The notes: a model not told the origin generated them from the sequence alone. 64,000 nucleotides of DNA from Arthrobacter hankyongi (GCF_022012395.1 NZ_JAKLTQ010000021.1:1-64000); one strand, 5' to 3'; shown: positions 16,751 to 25,111, counted from the first letter of the stretch. Made by a program: numbers and translations.

Positions 16751-17581
16751 CTACGGCTGCTTCGGCACGAACGCCAGCACCCGCGCCGGGCTGCCGGTCC
16801 CACCGACGATCGGCAGCGGCGCGACCACGATCATGGCGCCCCGGACCGGCAGCTGGGCCAGGTTCTGCAGCGAGGTAATGCCGTATTTGTCCGCCCCGAG
16901 CAGGAAATGGTGCATCGGGAAGGGCGGATCCAGCAGGGCCGCATTGCCGGCATCGATGCCCACGGTCTCCACGCCGAAGCCGGCGATGCCGGTGTCCTCG
17001 GCCAGCCATCGGGCACACGCGGCCGTCACGCCCGGGGTATGCGAACCGGAGTCATCGGCATTGAGGAACTTCTCCCGGTCGGCCGCGTACTGGTCCCAGC
17101 CGGTGCGGAAGAGAACCCAGCCGCCGTCCGGCAGCGGACCGTGTTCGGCTTCCCAGGCTTCGATATGGCCGATATCCAGGAGGAAGTCCGGGTCCGCGGC
17201 GGCCTCGGCAGCAAAGTCCAGGACCACGGCCGGGCCGGCCAGGCGCGGCAGCGGGATGTCGGCGACGTCGTGGCTGCCGCGCCCGGTGATCCAGTGGATC
17301 GGCGCGTCGAGGTGGGTGCCGATGTGCTCGCCGGTGTGGATGTTGGCGTGCTTCCAGAACGGACCGGGATCGTTGTACTCGCTGACCGTTTCCAGGCTGA
17401 AGTCGATCAGGTTGGCAAACGGCGCCGGCAGTTCCAAGGTCGGGGTGCTGCTGCTGAGGCGGTTCGTCAGGTCGACGATCTCCACCTCGCCGGTGGACAG
17501 TGCGGCGAGGAAACCGGCGACGGGACCGGCCTGCTGATCGGCCGGGTCGACGGCGGGGGTCCGTACGGTGTCTTGGGTCAT
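16751..17581 (-). CDS. Cyclase-family metallo-hydrolase (isatin hydrolase / kynurenine formamidase-like)
   Basis: Predicted Mn- or Zn-dependent hydrolase of the cyclase superfamily (kynurenine formamidase, isatin hydrolase), 276 aa from the ATG at 17581. The metal-binding motif HxGTHxDxPxH is intact in HTGEHIGTHLDAPIHW. The late GADKYGITSLQNL segment and the C-terminal PLPIVGGTGSPARV block also fit. Such enzymes open amide or lactam rings (isatin to isatinate) or hydrolyse N-formylkynurenine. The adjacent ThDP enzyme could decarboxylate an alpha-keto acid like isatinate, which favours the first reading, but the substrate is inferred. It has its own AraC-type promoter (site B) and its own terminator. 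Confidence 0.85.
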   Translation of the reverse strand: MTQDTVRTPAVDPADQQAGPVAGFLAALSTGEVEIVDLTNRLSSSTPTLELPAPFANLIDFSLETVSEYNDPGPFWKHANIHTGEHIGTHLDAPIHWITGRGSHDVADIPLPRLAGPAVVLDFAAEAAADPDFLLDIGHIEAWEAEHGPLPDGGWVLFRTGWDQYAADREKFLNADDSGSHTPGVTAACARWLAEDTGIAGFGVETVGIDAGNAALLDPPFPMHHFLLGADKYGITSLQNLAQLPVRGAMIVVAPLPIVGGTGSPARVLAFVPKQP

Positions 17582-17624
17582 CTCAATCAACTTTCGTCGG
17601 TTGTGCTGCGGTCCAGGTGCATCG

Positions 17625-17686
17625 ATTCTTGCAACGGCGCGGACCGGCAGGCTAGCCGATCCGCGCCGTGTTGTAGCCGCTTTGCG
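17625..17686 (-). promoter_or_regulatory. AraC-type direct-repeat operator and promoter, site B
   Basis: Read leftward: GCAAAGCGGCTA, 15 nt, CGGCTAG, 21 nt, AAGAAT (-10; plus-strand 17625-17630), about 43 nt before the cyclase ATG. Half-sites (plus-strand TAGCCG at 17653 and 17674) are 21 bp apart. The arrangement and the upstream GCAAAGCGG block match site A. Confidence 0.65.
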
Positions 17687-17702
17687 CAGTCTTGAGCGGC
17701 CT

Positions 17703-17719
17703 TGCGCCCGCTGGGCGCA
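17703..17719 (-). terminator. Short hairpin after the ThDP enzyme gene
   Basis: TGCGCCC-GCT-GGGCGCA, a perfect 7-bp stem with a 3-nt loop, 13 nt after the stop and just upstream of operator B. It may end the ThDP gene transcript. Confidence 0.5.
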
Positions 17720-17731
17720 GATGGCGCAGGC

Positions 17732-19447
17732 TCAGTGCCCCTTGAACGCCTCCGCCAGCCACCAGGCGCCGCCGTCGGAAGCGATCTTCGCATCGATCAC
17801 CAGCGGCGCCGTCCGCGGCCCCTCCAGCCAGGCACGCACCCCGGCCAGGTCCGCCTCGGAGCGCACGGTGACGCCGTCGGCCCCGTAGCCGCGGGCAATC
17901 GCGGCGATATCGGTGTCCGGGAAGGTGACCGTGGACAGATCCGCCGGATCCGGCCCGTCGTGGCCGGCTTCACCGAAGTGGTGTACCTCGGCGCCGTAGG
18001 CGGCGTCGTTGTAGACGATGCACACCAGCGGCAGGCCCAGCCGCACCGCGGTTTCCAGCTCGGAGATGCCCATCAGGAAGCCGCCGTCGCCGGTGCCCAG
18101 GACCGGGAGCCGGTCCGGGCGCGCAATGGCCGCGCCGATCGCGGTGTACAGCCCGAGGCCGATGGATTGGAAGGCCTGGGTGAAGCAGAAACCGAACTCG
18201 TCCGGCACCTCCAGGTACTGGCTCGGATAGCCCATGAAATTGCCCGAGTCCACCGAGACGATCCGTTCCGCGGGAAGCAGCGCATCCAGCCGCTTGCTGA
18301 GCAGCCGCGGGTCGATCCGCCCGCGCCCCTCGTCATTGGCCGTGGACAGGTCCTCGGTGCGTACGTCCTGCCAGCGGGCCTCGGCCTTGATCCGCCGGCG
18401 CACCTCCTCGGTGCGGTACTTGGTTGCGGCAGCCCCCCGGCCGCGCAGCACCTCCAGCACCGCCGTGGCCGTCTCCGTGCTGTCGCCGAGCACGCCCAGG
18501 TCCACCGGACGGTTGGCGCCCAGGGCAGAATCCTCCAGATCCACCTGCACCACCTTGGCCGACGGGCCGATCAGCCGGCCGTGGCGCATGGTCCACATGT
18601 TCAGCGCGCAGCCGAAGCCCACCACCAGGTCCGCCCCGGCGATCAGTTCGGCCGCCAGCGGCGAGGAGAAGCCGCCGGAAATGCCGAGGTTGAATTCCTC
18701 GCCGTTGAACAGGCCCTTGGCCACGGCCGAGGTGGCCACCAGCGCGCCCGACTGGGCAGCCAGTTCCAGCAACTGCTCCCGGGCGCCGCGCCCGCCGCGG
18801 CCGGCCACGAAGACCGGACGCTCGGCGGCGGCAATGAGGTCGGCCAGCGCCAGCACCGACGCCTGGCTGGGACGCACCGGTGCCGGTCCGGCCACCGGGC
18901 GCAGCCCTACGCCGTCGAAAGCGGCGGGGGCGGCGGCCGCCTGGACGTCCAGCGGCAGGTTCAGCACCACCGTGCGCCGTTCGTTGACCGCGGTGCGGTA
19001 GGCGCGCACGACGTCGTCGACGGCGCTGGCGGCCGAGTGCACCCGCTCGGCGACCGCGCCGACGCTGCGGGCCAGGCCCAGCTGGTCCATGGCGAAGTTG
19101 GACCGGACCGCGGCCCCGGCGGTCTCGGCAGCCAGCACCAGCAACGGCGTGCGGCTCTTGGCCGCCTCGCCGATCCCGGTGGCGGCATTGGTCAGCCCGC
19201 AGCCCTGGTGCACGGAGACAATGCCCAGCCGGCCGGACATCCGGGAATAGGCGTCCGCCATGGTCGCGGCACCGCCCTCGTGGCGCGCCGCGGTGAACGG
19301 CACCCCGGCCGCGCGCAGGGCATTGGTGACCTCGAAATTGCCGCTGCCGACCACCCCGAAGGCATGGCCGGCGCCGAGCGCGGCGAGAGTTTGTCCGACA
19401 AGGAGGGCAACGCTGCCAGCTGGGGCGGTGCCATGGGATTCTGTCAT
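17732..19447 (-). CDS. Thiamine-diphosphate-dependent decarboxylase-like enzyme
   Basis: Member of the acetolactate synthase/benzoylformate decarboxylase superfamily, 571 aa with the usual Pyr, middle and PP domains. Seen: the catalytic Glu in ARHEGGAATMADAYSR (about residue 58) that activates ThDP, the middle-domain start, and the metal/diphosphate motif GDGGFLM-(about 20)-VYNDAAYG near residues 450-480. Substrate prediction is uncertain. With a cyclase-type hydrolase next door, decarboxylation of an aryl-glyoxylate (isatinate, benzoylformate type) is a reasonable guess. AGAGGA precedes the ATG. It is divergent from the AAHS transporter across a 151-bp regulatory region. Confidence 0.83.
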   Translation of the reverse strand: MTESHGTAPAGSVALLVGQTLAALGAGHAFGVVGSGNFEVTNALRAAGVPFTAARHEGGAATMADAYSRMSGRLGIVSVHQGCGLTNAATGIGEAAKSRTPLLVLAAETAGAAVRSNFAMDQLGLARSVGAVAERVHSAASAVDDVVRAYRTAVNERRTVVLNLPLDVQAAAAPAAFDGVGLRPVAGPAPVRPSQASVLALADLIAAAERPVFVAGRGGRGAREQLLELAAQSGALVATSAVAKGLFNGEEFNLGISGGFSSPLAAELIAGADLVVGFGCALNMWTMRHGRLIGPSAKVVQVDLEDSALGANRPVDLGVLGDSTETATAVLEVLRGRGAAATKYRTEEVRRRIKAEARWQDVRTEDLSTANDEGRGRIDPRLLSKRLDALLPAERIVSVDSGNFMGYPSQYLEVPDEFGFCFTQAFQSIGLGLYTAIGAAIARPDRLPVLGTGDGGFLMGISELETAVRLGLPLVCIVYNDAAYGAEVHHFGEAGHDGPDPADLSTVTFPDTDIAAIARGYGADGVTVRSEADLAGVRAWLEGPRTAPLVIDAKIASDGGAWWLAEAFKGH

Positions 19448-19598
19448 GGTGTCCTCTGGGTTGGGTTCCGCCGGCAGAAGGGTGCCGGGAAAGTCGACCG
19501 GATCATTTCTATCGATCAGTTGTAACGGCCGTCAATACCTGTACATAATATGACGCGGATCACAAATAGTCTCCTGTTCCCCACGAGTAAGGAATTTG
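19448..19598. promoter_or_regulatory. Divergent promoter region between ThDP gene and transporter
   Basis: AT-richer spacer with back-to-back promoters. Leftward: TTGACG, 18 nt, TAGAAA. Rightward: TTGTAA (19520 region), 18 nt, CATAAT. A CRP/GlxR-like palindrome, TATGACGCGGATCACA (19549-19564), lies just past the rightward -10. No copy of the CGGMTA direct repeat was found here, so these genes may not share the AraC control seen for the cyclase and monooxygenase. Confidence 0.5.
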
Positions 19599-20957
19599 AT
19601 GGCTCACACGAGCTCACCGGAGTGGAACATTCCGCGCCGCACCACCTCTACCGTACTGTTCGCCTGCTGGCTCGCGATCCTCGCCGAAGGGTACGACGTC
19701 GGCGTGCTCGGCGCGGTCCTGCCGGCCCTGGCCGAACACAAAGCCTGGGACCTGACTCCGCTGCAGCTGGGCGGGCTGGGGGCCTACGCCCTGATCGGCA
19801 TGCTCTTCGGCGCGCTGTTCATCGGCACGCTCAGCGACCTCGTCGGCCGCAAGAAGATGCTGCTGGCCTCGATGCTGATCTTCACCCTCACCCAGCTCGG
19901 TGCCGCGCTGGCTCCCACCCCCGAGCTCTTCGGGCTCTTCCGCCTGCTCGGCGGGCTGGGCATGGGCGGTGTCATCCCGGTGGCCGCGGCCCTGACCATC
20001 GAGTATTCGGCACCGAAGAAGCGCTCGTTCAACTATGGCCTGATGTACTCCGGGTACTCGCTGGGCATCGTCGCCTCGGCGCTGGTGGCCATGGCACTGC
20101 TGCCGGCGCTGGGCTGGCGCTGGGTGATCGGCGCCGGCGCCCTGCCGCTGATGGTGCTGCCGGTGATCATGCTGATCCTGCCCGAATCCCTCGAATACCT
20201 GGTGGCCAAGCGGCGCTACCGCGAAGCCGATCGGCTGGCCTCGCGCCTGGGCATCAGCGGTTTCGACGCGCAGGCCATGGCGCCGGTGGAGCAGATCCAG
20301 GAACCTTCTTCCTCCTGGAAGCAGGTTCTGGCCGCCATGTTCTCGCCCCGGTTCCTGCGCTCCACCGTGTTTTTCTGGATCTCGCTGTTCTGCGGCATGG
20401 TGCTGGTCTACGGACTAAACACCTGGCTGCCGGCCATCATGCGCAAGGCCGGCTACGATCTCGGCTCCTCGCTGACCTTCCTGCTGGTCTTCAGCCTCGC
20501 CTCGGCCATCGGCGGCCTGGTGCTGGGCCGCGCGGCCGACCGCTACGGCCAGAAGCTGATCCTGGTCCTGTTCTACCTGCTCGGCGCCGGCGGCATCCTG
20601 CTGCTGATGTTCCCCAACAACCTGCTGGTGAACCTGCTGTTCGTAGCCTTCGCCGGCATCGGCTCCATTTCGACGTCGCTGGTGCTCACCGGCTACATCG
20701 CGGACTACTACCCGGCCAATGCCCGTGCCACCGCCACCGGCTGGGCGCTGAGCTTCGCCCGCATCGGTGCCATCTCCGGCCCGCTGATCGGCGGCTGGAT
20801 CGGGTCGGCCAACCTGCCGTTCGAATGGAACTTCATGGTCTTCGCGCTGGTCGGCATCCTGGCCGCCGCCGCCGTGGCACTGATCCCGAAGACCAGGCCC
20901 GCGGCCGACGCCGTCCAGCCGGCCGGGGAACAGGAAGCCGCGCCCGCGCGGACCTGA
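19599..20957 (+). CDS. MFS transporter, aromatic acid:H+ symporter (AAHS) type
   Basis: Twelve-helix major facilitator transporter, 452 aa. The N-terminal segment LAEGYDVGVLGAVLPAL matches the motif of AAHS symporters such as PcaK/BenK (GYDxxxxGxxLP). The loop motif GTLSDLVGRKKML between helices 2 and 3 and its repeat GRAADRYGQK in the second half are present. It would import an aromatic or heteroaromatic acid, or an analogue, as substrate for the enzymes encoded divergently. The ATG at 19599 has TAAGGA 9 nt upstream. A hairpin follows the stop. Confidence 0.88.
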   Translation: MAHTSSPEWNIPRRTTSTVLFACWLAILAEGYDVGVLGAVLPALAEHKAWDLTPLQLGGLGAYALIGMLFGALFIGTLSDLVGRKKMLLASMLIFTLTQLGAALAPTPELFGLFRLLGGLGMGGVIPVAAALTIEYSAPKKRSFNYGLMYSGYSLGIVASALVAMALLPALGWRWVIGAGALPLMVLPVIMLILPESLEYLVAKRRYREADRLASRLGISGFDAQAMAPVEQIQEPSSSWKQVLAAMFSPRFLRSTVFFWISLFCGMVLVYGLNTWLPAIMRKAGYDLGSSLTFLLVFSLASAIGGLVLGRAADRYGQKLILVLFYLLGAGGILLLMFPNNLLVNLLFVAFAGIGSISTSLVLTGYIADYYPANARATATGWALSFARIGAISGPLIGGWIGSANLPFEWNFMVFALVGILAAAAVALIPKTRPAADAVQPAGEQEAAPART

Positions 20958-20991
20958 GGCCCCTCACTCCGCGTACTCCGCACGCGCGCCG

Positions 20992-21027
20992 GCGCCTTTG
21001 GATCCGCTGCTGCGGAACCGAAGGCGC
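20992..21027 (+). terminator. Terminator hairpin after the AAHS transporter
   Basis: GCGCCTT (20992-20998) pairs with AAGGCGC (21021-21027), and CCGC/GCGG forms an inner stem. It separates the catabolic cluster from the DoxX gene. Confidence 0.65.
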
Positions 21028-21178
21028 TGGCGTCGTGCTGCGGCAGTCGCTGCCTCCGGGTCACCGCGGCTGCTACGAGGTATGCCCTTGCGCACCCAAG
21101 GATTCTGCAAGGACAGCTACCGATGATGGATGTGTCAATATTGATGGCGCCAGGCAACCTCGTCCAGAGGAGAGTCTT

Positions 21179-21715
21179 ATGTCCGCTCCAGCCGGCTTCA
21201 GCTACACGGGCAACGACGCCGCCCTGCGGCGCACGGCAGTCACCGTCCTGCGCGTTGGCACCGGCATCATCTTCGTCGCCTACGGCTGGCAGAAGATCAG
21301 CACTAATATCGATCCCGGCGTGACCGGCTACTTCACCTACCTCAGCGTGCCCCTGTCCGGGCTAATGGCACCTCTGATCGCCTATCTGGAGTTCCTTGGG
21401 GGCATCGTACTGTTCCTCGGGCTGCTGACCCGGCCCGTGGCACTGCTGTTCGTCTGCGACATGACCGGAGCGTTGTTACTCGTACACCTGCCCGCCGGCT
21501 TATTCGTGGAGGTAAACGGCTTCTCTCAAGTACTGATCCTCTCGGCCGCATCGCTGGCGATCGCCCTAAAGGGACCGGGTCCCTGCTCGCTGGACCGGAT
21601 CCGTTGGGACCGGCAGCAATGGAAAGCGTCAGTTCCGGCCCAAGTACAGCCCAAGCCAGGCCTTGATTCGCCGCGGCACCCGCCAACCGTCACGGTCGGT
21701 AGCACACAGCCGTGA
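21179..21715 (+). CDS. DoxX family membrane protein
   Basis: Four-helix membrane protein of 178 aa, DoxX/SURF4-like. Seen: VTVLRVGTGIIFVAYGWQK in helix 1, PLIAYLEFLGGIVLFLGLLTR in helix 2/3 with the family Glu and Gly residues, and two more helices. The last ~35 residues are a polar Pro-rich tail. DoxX proteins are linked to redox and sulfur stress, but the role is unproven. AGAGGAGAG precedes the ATG. Codon use is less GC-biased than its neighbours (for example TTA, GTA and CTA codons in the second half), hinting at a different origin. The stop overlaps a GTG (GTGA), but the frame beyond it is doubtful. Confidence 0.8.
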   Translation: MSAPAGFSYTGNDAALRRTAVTVLRVGTGIIFVAYGWQKISTNIDPGVTGYFTYLSVPLSGLMAPLIAYLEFLGGIVLFLGLLTRPVALLFVCDMTGALLLVHLPAGLFVEVNGFSQVLILSAASLAIALKGPGPCSLDRIRWDRQQWKASVPAQVQPKPGLDSPRHPPTVTVGSTQP

Positions 21716-21960
21716 CCACATACCAACGTCTTTCAGCGGCCGCAGCAGGGCCGTTTACGCGAGGTGTCCGCGGATGGCTCCTCCAGCATAGTGACCTAGA
21801 CTTCCTGGTCGGCCTGGACATAACATCACGGCATCGGCCCGGGGACGAGCCCACCTTCAACGGCGAGCACTTCCCAAGGTCATCCTCGGTCAGCACCTCG
21901 ATACTTAGGATGAAGACCCACTGCGGCTGCTGCCGCACCGACCTAGCGGAGGGCTGGACA

Positions 21961-22119
21961 ATGGCAGAGAGCACTGGAACCCGCCGCTGGCACCAGTCCA
22001 GGCAAGTCCTCTCCGATGTGCTGGAGACCGCCGAACGCCACATGGCCGTCTACGGCCGGTACGTGGCCCGGATCCATGCCGAGCTGGAGCTGCACGTTTC
22101 GGAGCCCGCTGGTGCTTGA
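21961..22119 (+). CDS. Small hypothetical protein
   Basis: A 52-aa charged helical protein (DVLETAERHMAVYGRYVARIHAELELHV). The ATG has a good GGAGGG site. A longer frame reaches back to the GTG at 21712 that overlaps the DoxX stop, but codon use there is irregular and it looks non-coding. It overlaps the next gene by 8 nt. No family is recognised; a short soluble partner of the downstream membrane protein is possible. Confidence 0.4.
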   Translation: MAESTGTRRWHQSRQVLSDVLETAERHMAVYGRYVARIHAELELHVSEPAGA

Positions 22120-22504
22120 GTTCTGGGCCCAGTTCAGGGAGTCGCCGCTCTGGACCGGCATCACCTGGGCCATGGTGCTGTCATACCTGGTGTACTTCAC
22201 GCTCCTGGTCACTTACCGGATGTCGGTCAGGGGTACCCGCCGCTCCTACATGACCGCCTCCATGCTCAACGCTCTGGGACTATCGCTGGCGTCCGCCTAC
22301 CTCTTCGCTGCGGCGATCAACATGGCAGGGGCAAGGCTGTTCACCGGCACATTCAACGCCATCATTGCCTACTTCATCCTGCGCTACTGGCTGACGATCA
22401 AGGACGAGGACAACTGGTGGAAGGGCCGCGGAACGAAGATCCGCCGTTGGATCCGCAGCCTCTCGGCCGGAACGAAAACCGTAGCGGCCGGCGCAGCCGG
22501 CTGA
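22112..22504 (+). CDS. Hypothetical membrane protein, three helices
   Basis: Protein of about 130 aa from the GTG at 22112. Three hydrophobic segments: roughly 12-33 (WTGITWAMVLSYLVYFTLLV), 48-70 (ASMLNALGLSLASAYLFAAA) and 76-95 (LFTGTFNAIIAYFILRYW), followed by a basic tail (RGTKIRRWIRS). Codon use is normal for the genome in this frame. No family is recognised; the size and layout, with a small gene overlapping it, would also fit a phage-type holin, which is untested. Confidence 0.55.
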   Translation: MLEFWAQFRESPLWTGITWAMVLSYLVYFTLLVTYRMSVRGTRRSYMTASMLNALGLSLASAYLFAAAINMAGARLFTGTFNAIIAYFILRYWLTIKDEDNWWKGRGTKIRRWIRSLSAGTKTVAAGAAG

Positions 22505-22858
22505 CGTCCCGCTGCCCGCGGCCGCCGCCGTCCCGCACCGTCCGGCAGCCGCGCACCCGAAGCGGGCCATGCGGAAATCGACCATGGAAAGTTGTACAGC
22601 CGGCTTCGCCCCGGCCATGACGGACACCGTGACGCTGGCATCCTCGCCAGGCTGGTCCTGGGCAAGCCGACAGGCCTCCTGGCCGCTCCCTAGCTGATAG
22701 CCAGAAGAACTGGCAACGGACTGCTCGACCGAAGCATCACGGCCTGCCCGAAGAGAGCCGGATCGGCAGCTGGCCCATCCCGTATGCTTGCTTGCCGCAC
22801 CGACCATCAGCCGGCCCGGCACCTGCATGTCTCCGTAACCACGCGGTGCGGCCAGACC
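22505..22858. other. Gap without a supported gene
   Basis: 354 nt between the orphan membrane gene and the 3' end of the ECF ATPase gene. Open frames on both strands lack ribosome binding sites and convincing products. No clear terminator or promoter was found. Confidence 0.4.
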
Positions 22859-24361
22859 TTACCGTCCGCCGCCGGATCCGGCGGCCGGCACCCCGGCCCC
22901 GAGCGCCACCGCCCGGTGGCAGTGGCTGCGGGCGAACTCCAGGTCGTGCGTGGACAGCAGCACCCCGGCCCCGCGAGCCACGGCGTCGGCAAGGATCCGG
23001 CCCAGCAGGGCGCGGCCGTGCCCGTCCAGCGACACCGTGGGTTCGTCCAGCACCAGCACCCGGGGACGGCGGGCCAGCACGGTGGCCAGCGCCACCAGCC
23101 GCCGCTGCGATGCGGGCAGCTCGTACGGATGGACGTCTGCCACGGCCGACAGACCGCAGGCCTCGAGCGCCTCGCCGACGGCGTCCGGTGCCGGCCGCGA
23201 GCGCGGCGGGCCGAAGGAGACCTCGCGCCGCACGGTGCGTTCGAACAGTTGGTCCGCCGGGTTCTGGAACAGCAGCCCGGCCACGGACGCCAGCTCGCCC
23301 ACGGCAGCGGCCGCGGCGTCCAGCCCGGCGACCCGGACGATGCCGCCATCCGGGCGGATCAGGCCCAGGGCCATTTTGAGCAGCGTGGTCTTGCCGGTCC
23401 CGTTCGGTCCGGTGAGCGCGACGCATTCGCCCGCTGCCACGGTGAAGCTGACATCGGCCAGCAGCGGCTGGCCGCCGTCCTGTGCCGCATCCCGGCGGCC
23501 ACGCAGCCTTCGGCGGGGCCGGCGGGCGGGTTCCGGATAGCTGTACCGGACGCCGCGGTATTCGAGCGCGGCCGCGGCACGCGGGGCCGGCAGGGCAGCC
23601 TCCGGGCCGGCGCCGGGAACCACGACGCCGGCTTTGGCCGCGTGCCTGTGGACGGCGTCCGGACCGTCGGCCACTGGCACGCCGTCCCGCAGCAGCAGCG
23701 CCTGGCCGGCGTCGGCCGCCAGCGCGTCCACCAGGGTATGGGTGAGCACGACGACGGCGGTGCCGGCCGCGCGCAGCCTGCCGATGGTGCCGGCGACGCG
23801 TGCTGCGGCCGCGGCGTCCAGCCCGGCGAGGGGTTCGTCCAGTACCAGCACGCCCGCGCCGCACACGGCCGCGGCGGCGATCGCCACCAGCCGCTCCTGC
23901 CCGCCGGAGAGCCGGGCCGGATCGCGCTGCAGCAGGCTGCCCAGCTGCAGCCGGGCGGCGGCGTCGGCTATCCGGGCCTCCATCTGCGGCTGCGGCACGC
24001 CGGCGTTCTCGAGACCGAAGGCCAGTTCCTCCGCCACGGTGGAGCGGATCATGGACAGGTAGCTGCGTGCGTCCTGCGGCACGTACGCCACGTGCCGCGT
24101 CCACTGCCGCAGGTCGACAACGGGAGGTTCGCCGCCGCCGTCGTACTCCACGCTCTGGCCCGCCAGCCGGATGCTCCCGTCCAGCCGGCCTCCGGTCCTG
24201 CCCGGCAGGTAACCTGCCATGATGCCGGCCAGGGTGCTCTTGCCGCTGCCCGCACCGCCGGCGACCACGGTCAGCGAGCCCGGCGGCACGGACAGCCGCA
24301 GACCGGACAGCGCCAGCCGGGCGGCGTCCGGATAGCGGTAGCTGTTGATCCGCAGTTCCAT
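22859..24361 (-). CDS. ECF transporter ATPase with two ABC domains (EcfA1A2 fusion)
   Basis: Energy-coupling ATPase of about 500 aa with two fused nucleotide-binding domains. Domain 1: Walker A GGAGSGKST (near residue 37), signature LSGGQERL and Walker B VLVLDEP. Domain 2: Walker A GPNGTGKTT (near 325) and Walker B VLVLDEP, but the signature reads LPASQRRL instead of LSGGQ, so its site is degenerate; asymmetric ABC pairs of this kind are known. The ATG at 24361 overlaps the EcfT stop by one base (TGATG). It would drive import by the T and S components upstream. Confidence 0.9.
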   Translation of the reverse strand: MELRINSYRYPDAARLALSGLRLSVPPGSLTVVAGGAGSGKSTLAGIMAGYLPGRTGGRLDGSIRLAGQSVEYDGGGEPPVVDLRQWTRHVAYVPQDARSYLSMIRSTVAEELAFGLENAGVPQPQMEARIADAAARLQLGSLLQRDPARLSGGQERLVAIAAAAVCGAGVLVLDEPLAGLDAAAAARVAGTIGRLRAAGTAVVVLTHTLVDALAADAGQALLLRDGVPVADGPDAVHRHAAKAGVVVPGAGPEAALPAPRAAAALEYRGVRYSYPEPARRPRRRLRGRRDAAQDGGQPLLADVSFTVAAGECVALTGPNGTGKTTLLKMALGLIRPDGGIVRVAGLDAAAAAVGELASVAGLLFQNPADQLFERTVRREVSFGPPRSRPAPDAVGEALEACGLSAVADVHPYELPASQRRLVALATVLARRPRVLVLDEPTVSLDGHGRALLGRILADAVARGAGVLLSTHDLEFARSHCHRAVALGAGVPAAGSGGGR

Positions 24362-25098
24362 CAGGCGCCCCATGGCAGGGCCAGGAACACCACGGCGGCT
24401 GCCGCGGCGCTCAGCACCAACACACACAGGACCCGTTCACTGCGGGGGAAGGCCACGCTGCGGTACTGCGTCCGGTTCCGGCCGCCGGGGAAACCGCGCA
24501 GTTGCAGGTGCACGGACCGCTCGGCGGCGTCCTGGATGCTGGCCAGCACCAGCGGGACGGCCCGGAGCCGGGCCGAGCGCAAGCGGGCGGCCGCTCCCCT
24601 GCCGCCGGTCCCGCGGATGGCCTGGGCCTGGCCGATCGCCCGGAGCCGGTCCGCGGTGGCGGGCACCAGGGCCAGGGTGGCGGCGACGATGTAGCCGAAC
24701 TGGGCGGGGACCCCGGCAGCGTCCAGGGCACGGATCAGGGCGGCGCGGTCCACGGTGAGCGAATACAGCAGCACCACCAGCACGAAGGCTGCCGTGCGCA
24801 GGCCCAGGCCGCCGGCCGCGGCCAGCCCTTCGGCGGTGAGCCGGACCGGACCGGCGGCGAAGAGCTCCCGGCTGCCGGCCCGGTCGAACAGGGCGTGGAC
24901 CATCAGCTGGGACAGCCACAACGGCGCCAGTACCGCTGCCGCGAGCGCGGCCAGCCGCCGGGCCGTCCCGGCCAGCGCCGCCGCTGCCAGCGCGGCGGCC
25001 GCCACGGCCAGGCTCAGCCACCAGCGGTTGGCCGCGAGGGTGACCGCCACGGTGGATGCCGCCAGGGCCAGCCCGGTGAAGGGGTGCAGTGCCGTCAT
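24361..25098 (-). CDS. ECF transporter transmembrane component EcfT
   Basis: CbiQ/EcfT-type scaffold of 245 aa. Membrane helices lie at about residues 5-60 and 95-135, with a last helix near the C-terminus. The coupling helices that dock to the ATPases are expected around AIRG and the basic stretch RAVPLVLASIQDAAERSVHLQLRG, where the family's two Ala-Arg-Gly-type motifs are read as ARG-like variants (QAIRGTG and LQLRGFP). It lies between the S gene (13-nt gap) and the ATPase gene (1-nt overlap), a complete ECF module. Confidence 0.87.
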   Translation of the reverse strand: MTALHPFTGLALAASTVAVTLAANRWWLSLAVAAAALAAAALAGTARRLAALAAAVLAPLWLSQLMVHALFDRAGSRELFAAGPVRLTAEGLAAAGGLGLRTAAFVLVVLLYSLTVDRAALIRALDAAGVPAQFGYIVAATLALVPATADRLRAIGQAQAIRGTGGRGAAARLRSARLRAVPLVLASIQDAAERSVHLQLRGFPGGRNRTQYRSVAFPRSERVLCVLVLSAAAAAVVFLALPWGA

Positions 25099-25111
25099 GG
25101 GTGTGCCTGGG

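Noticed and set aside
21712-21960. GTG start overlapping the DoxX stop as an extension of the 52-aa gene
   Set aside because: Codon use in this part is irregular and a GGAGGG site supports the ATG at 21961; kept only as an alternative.
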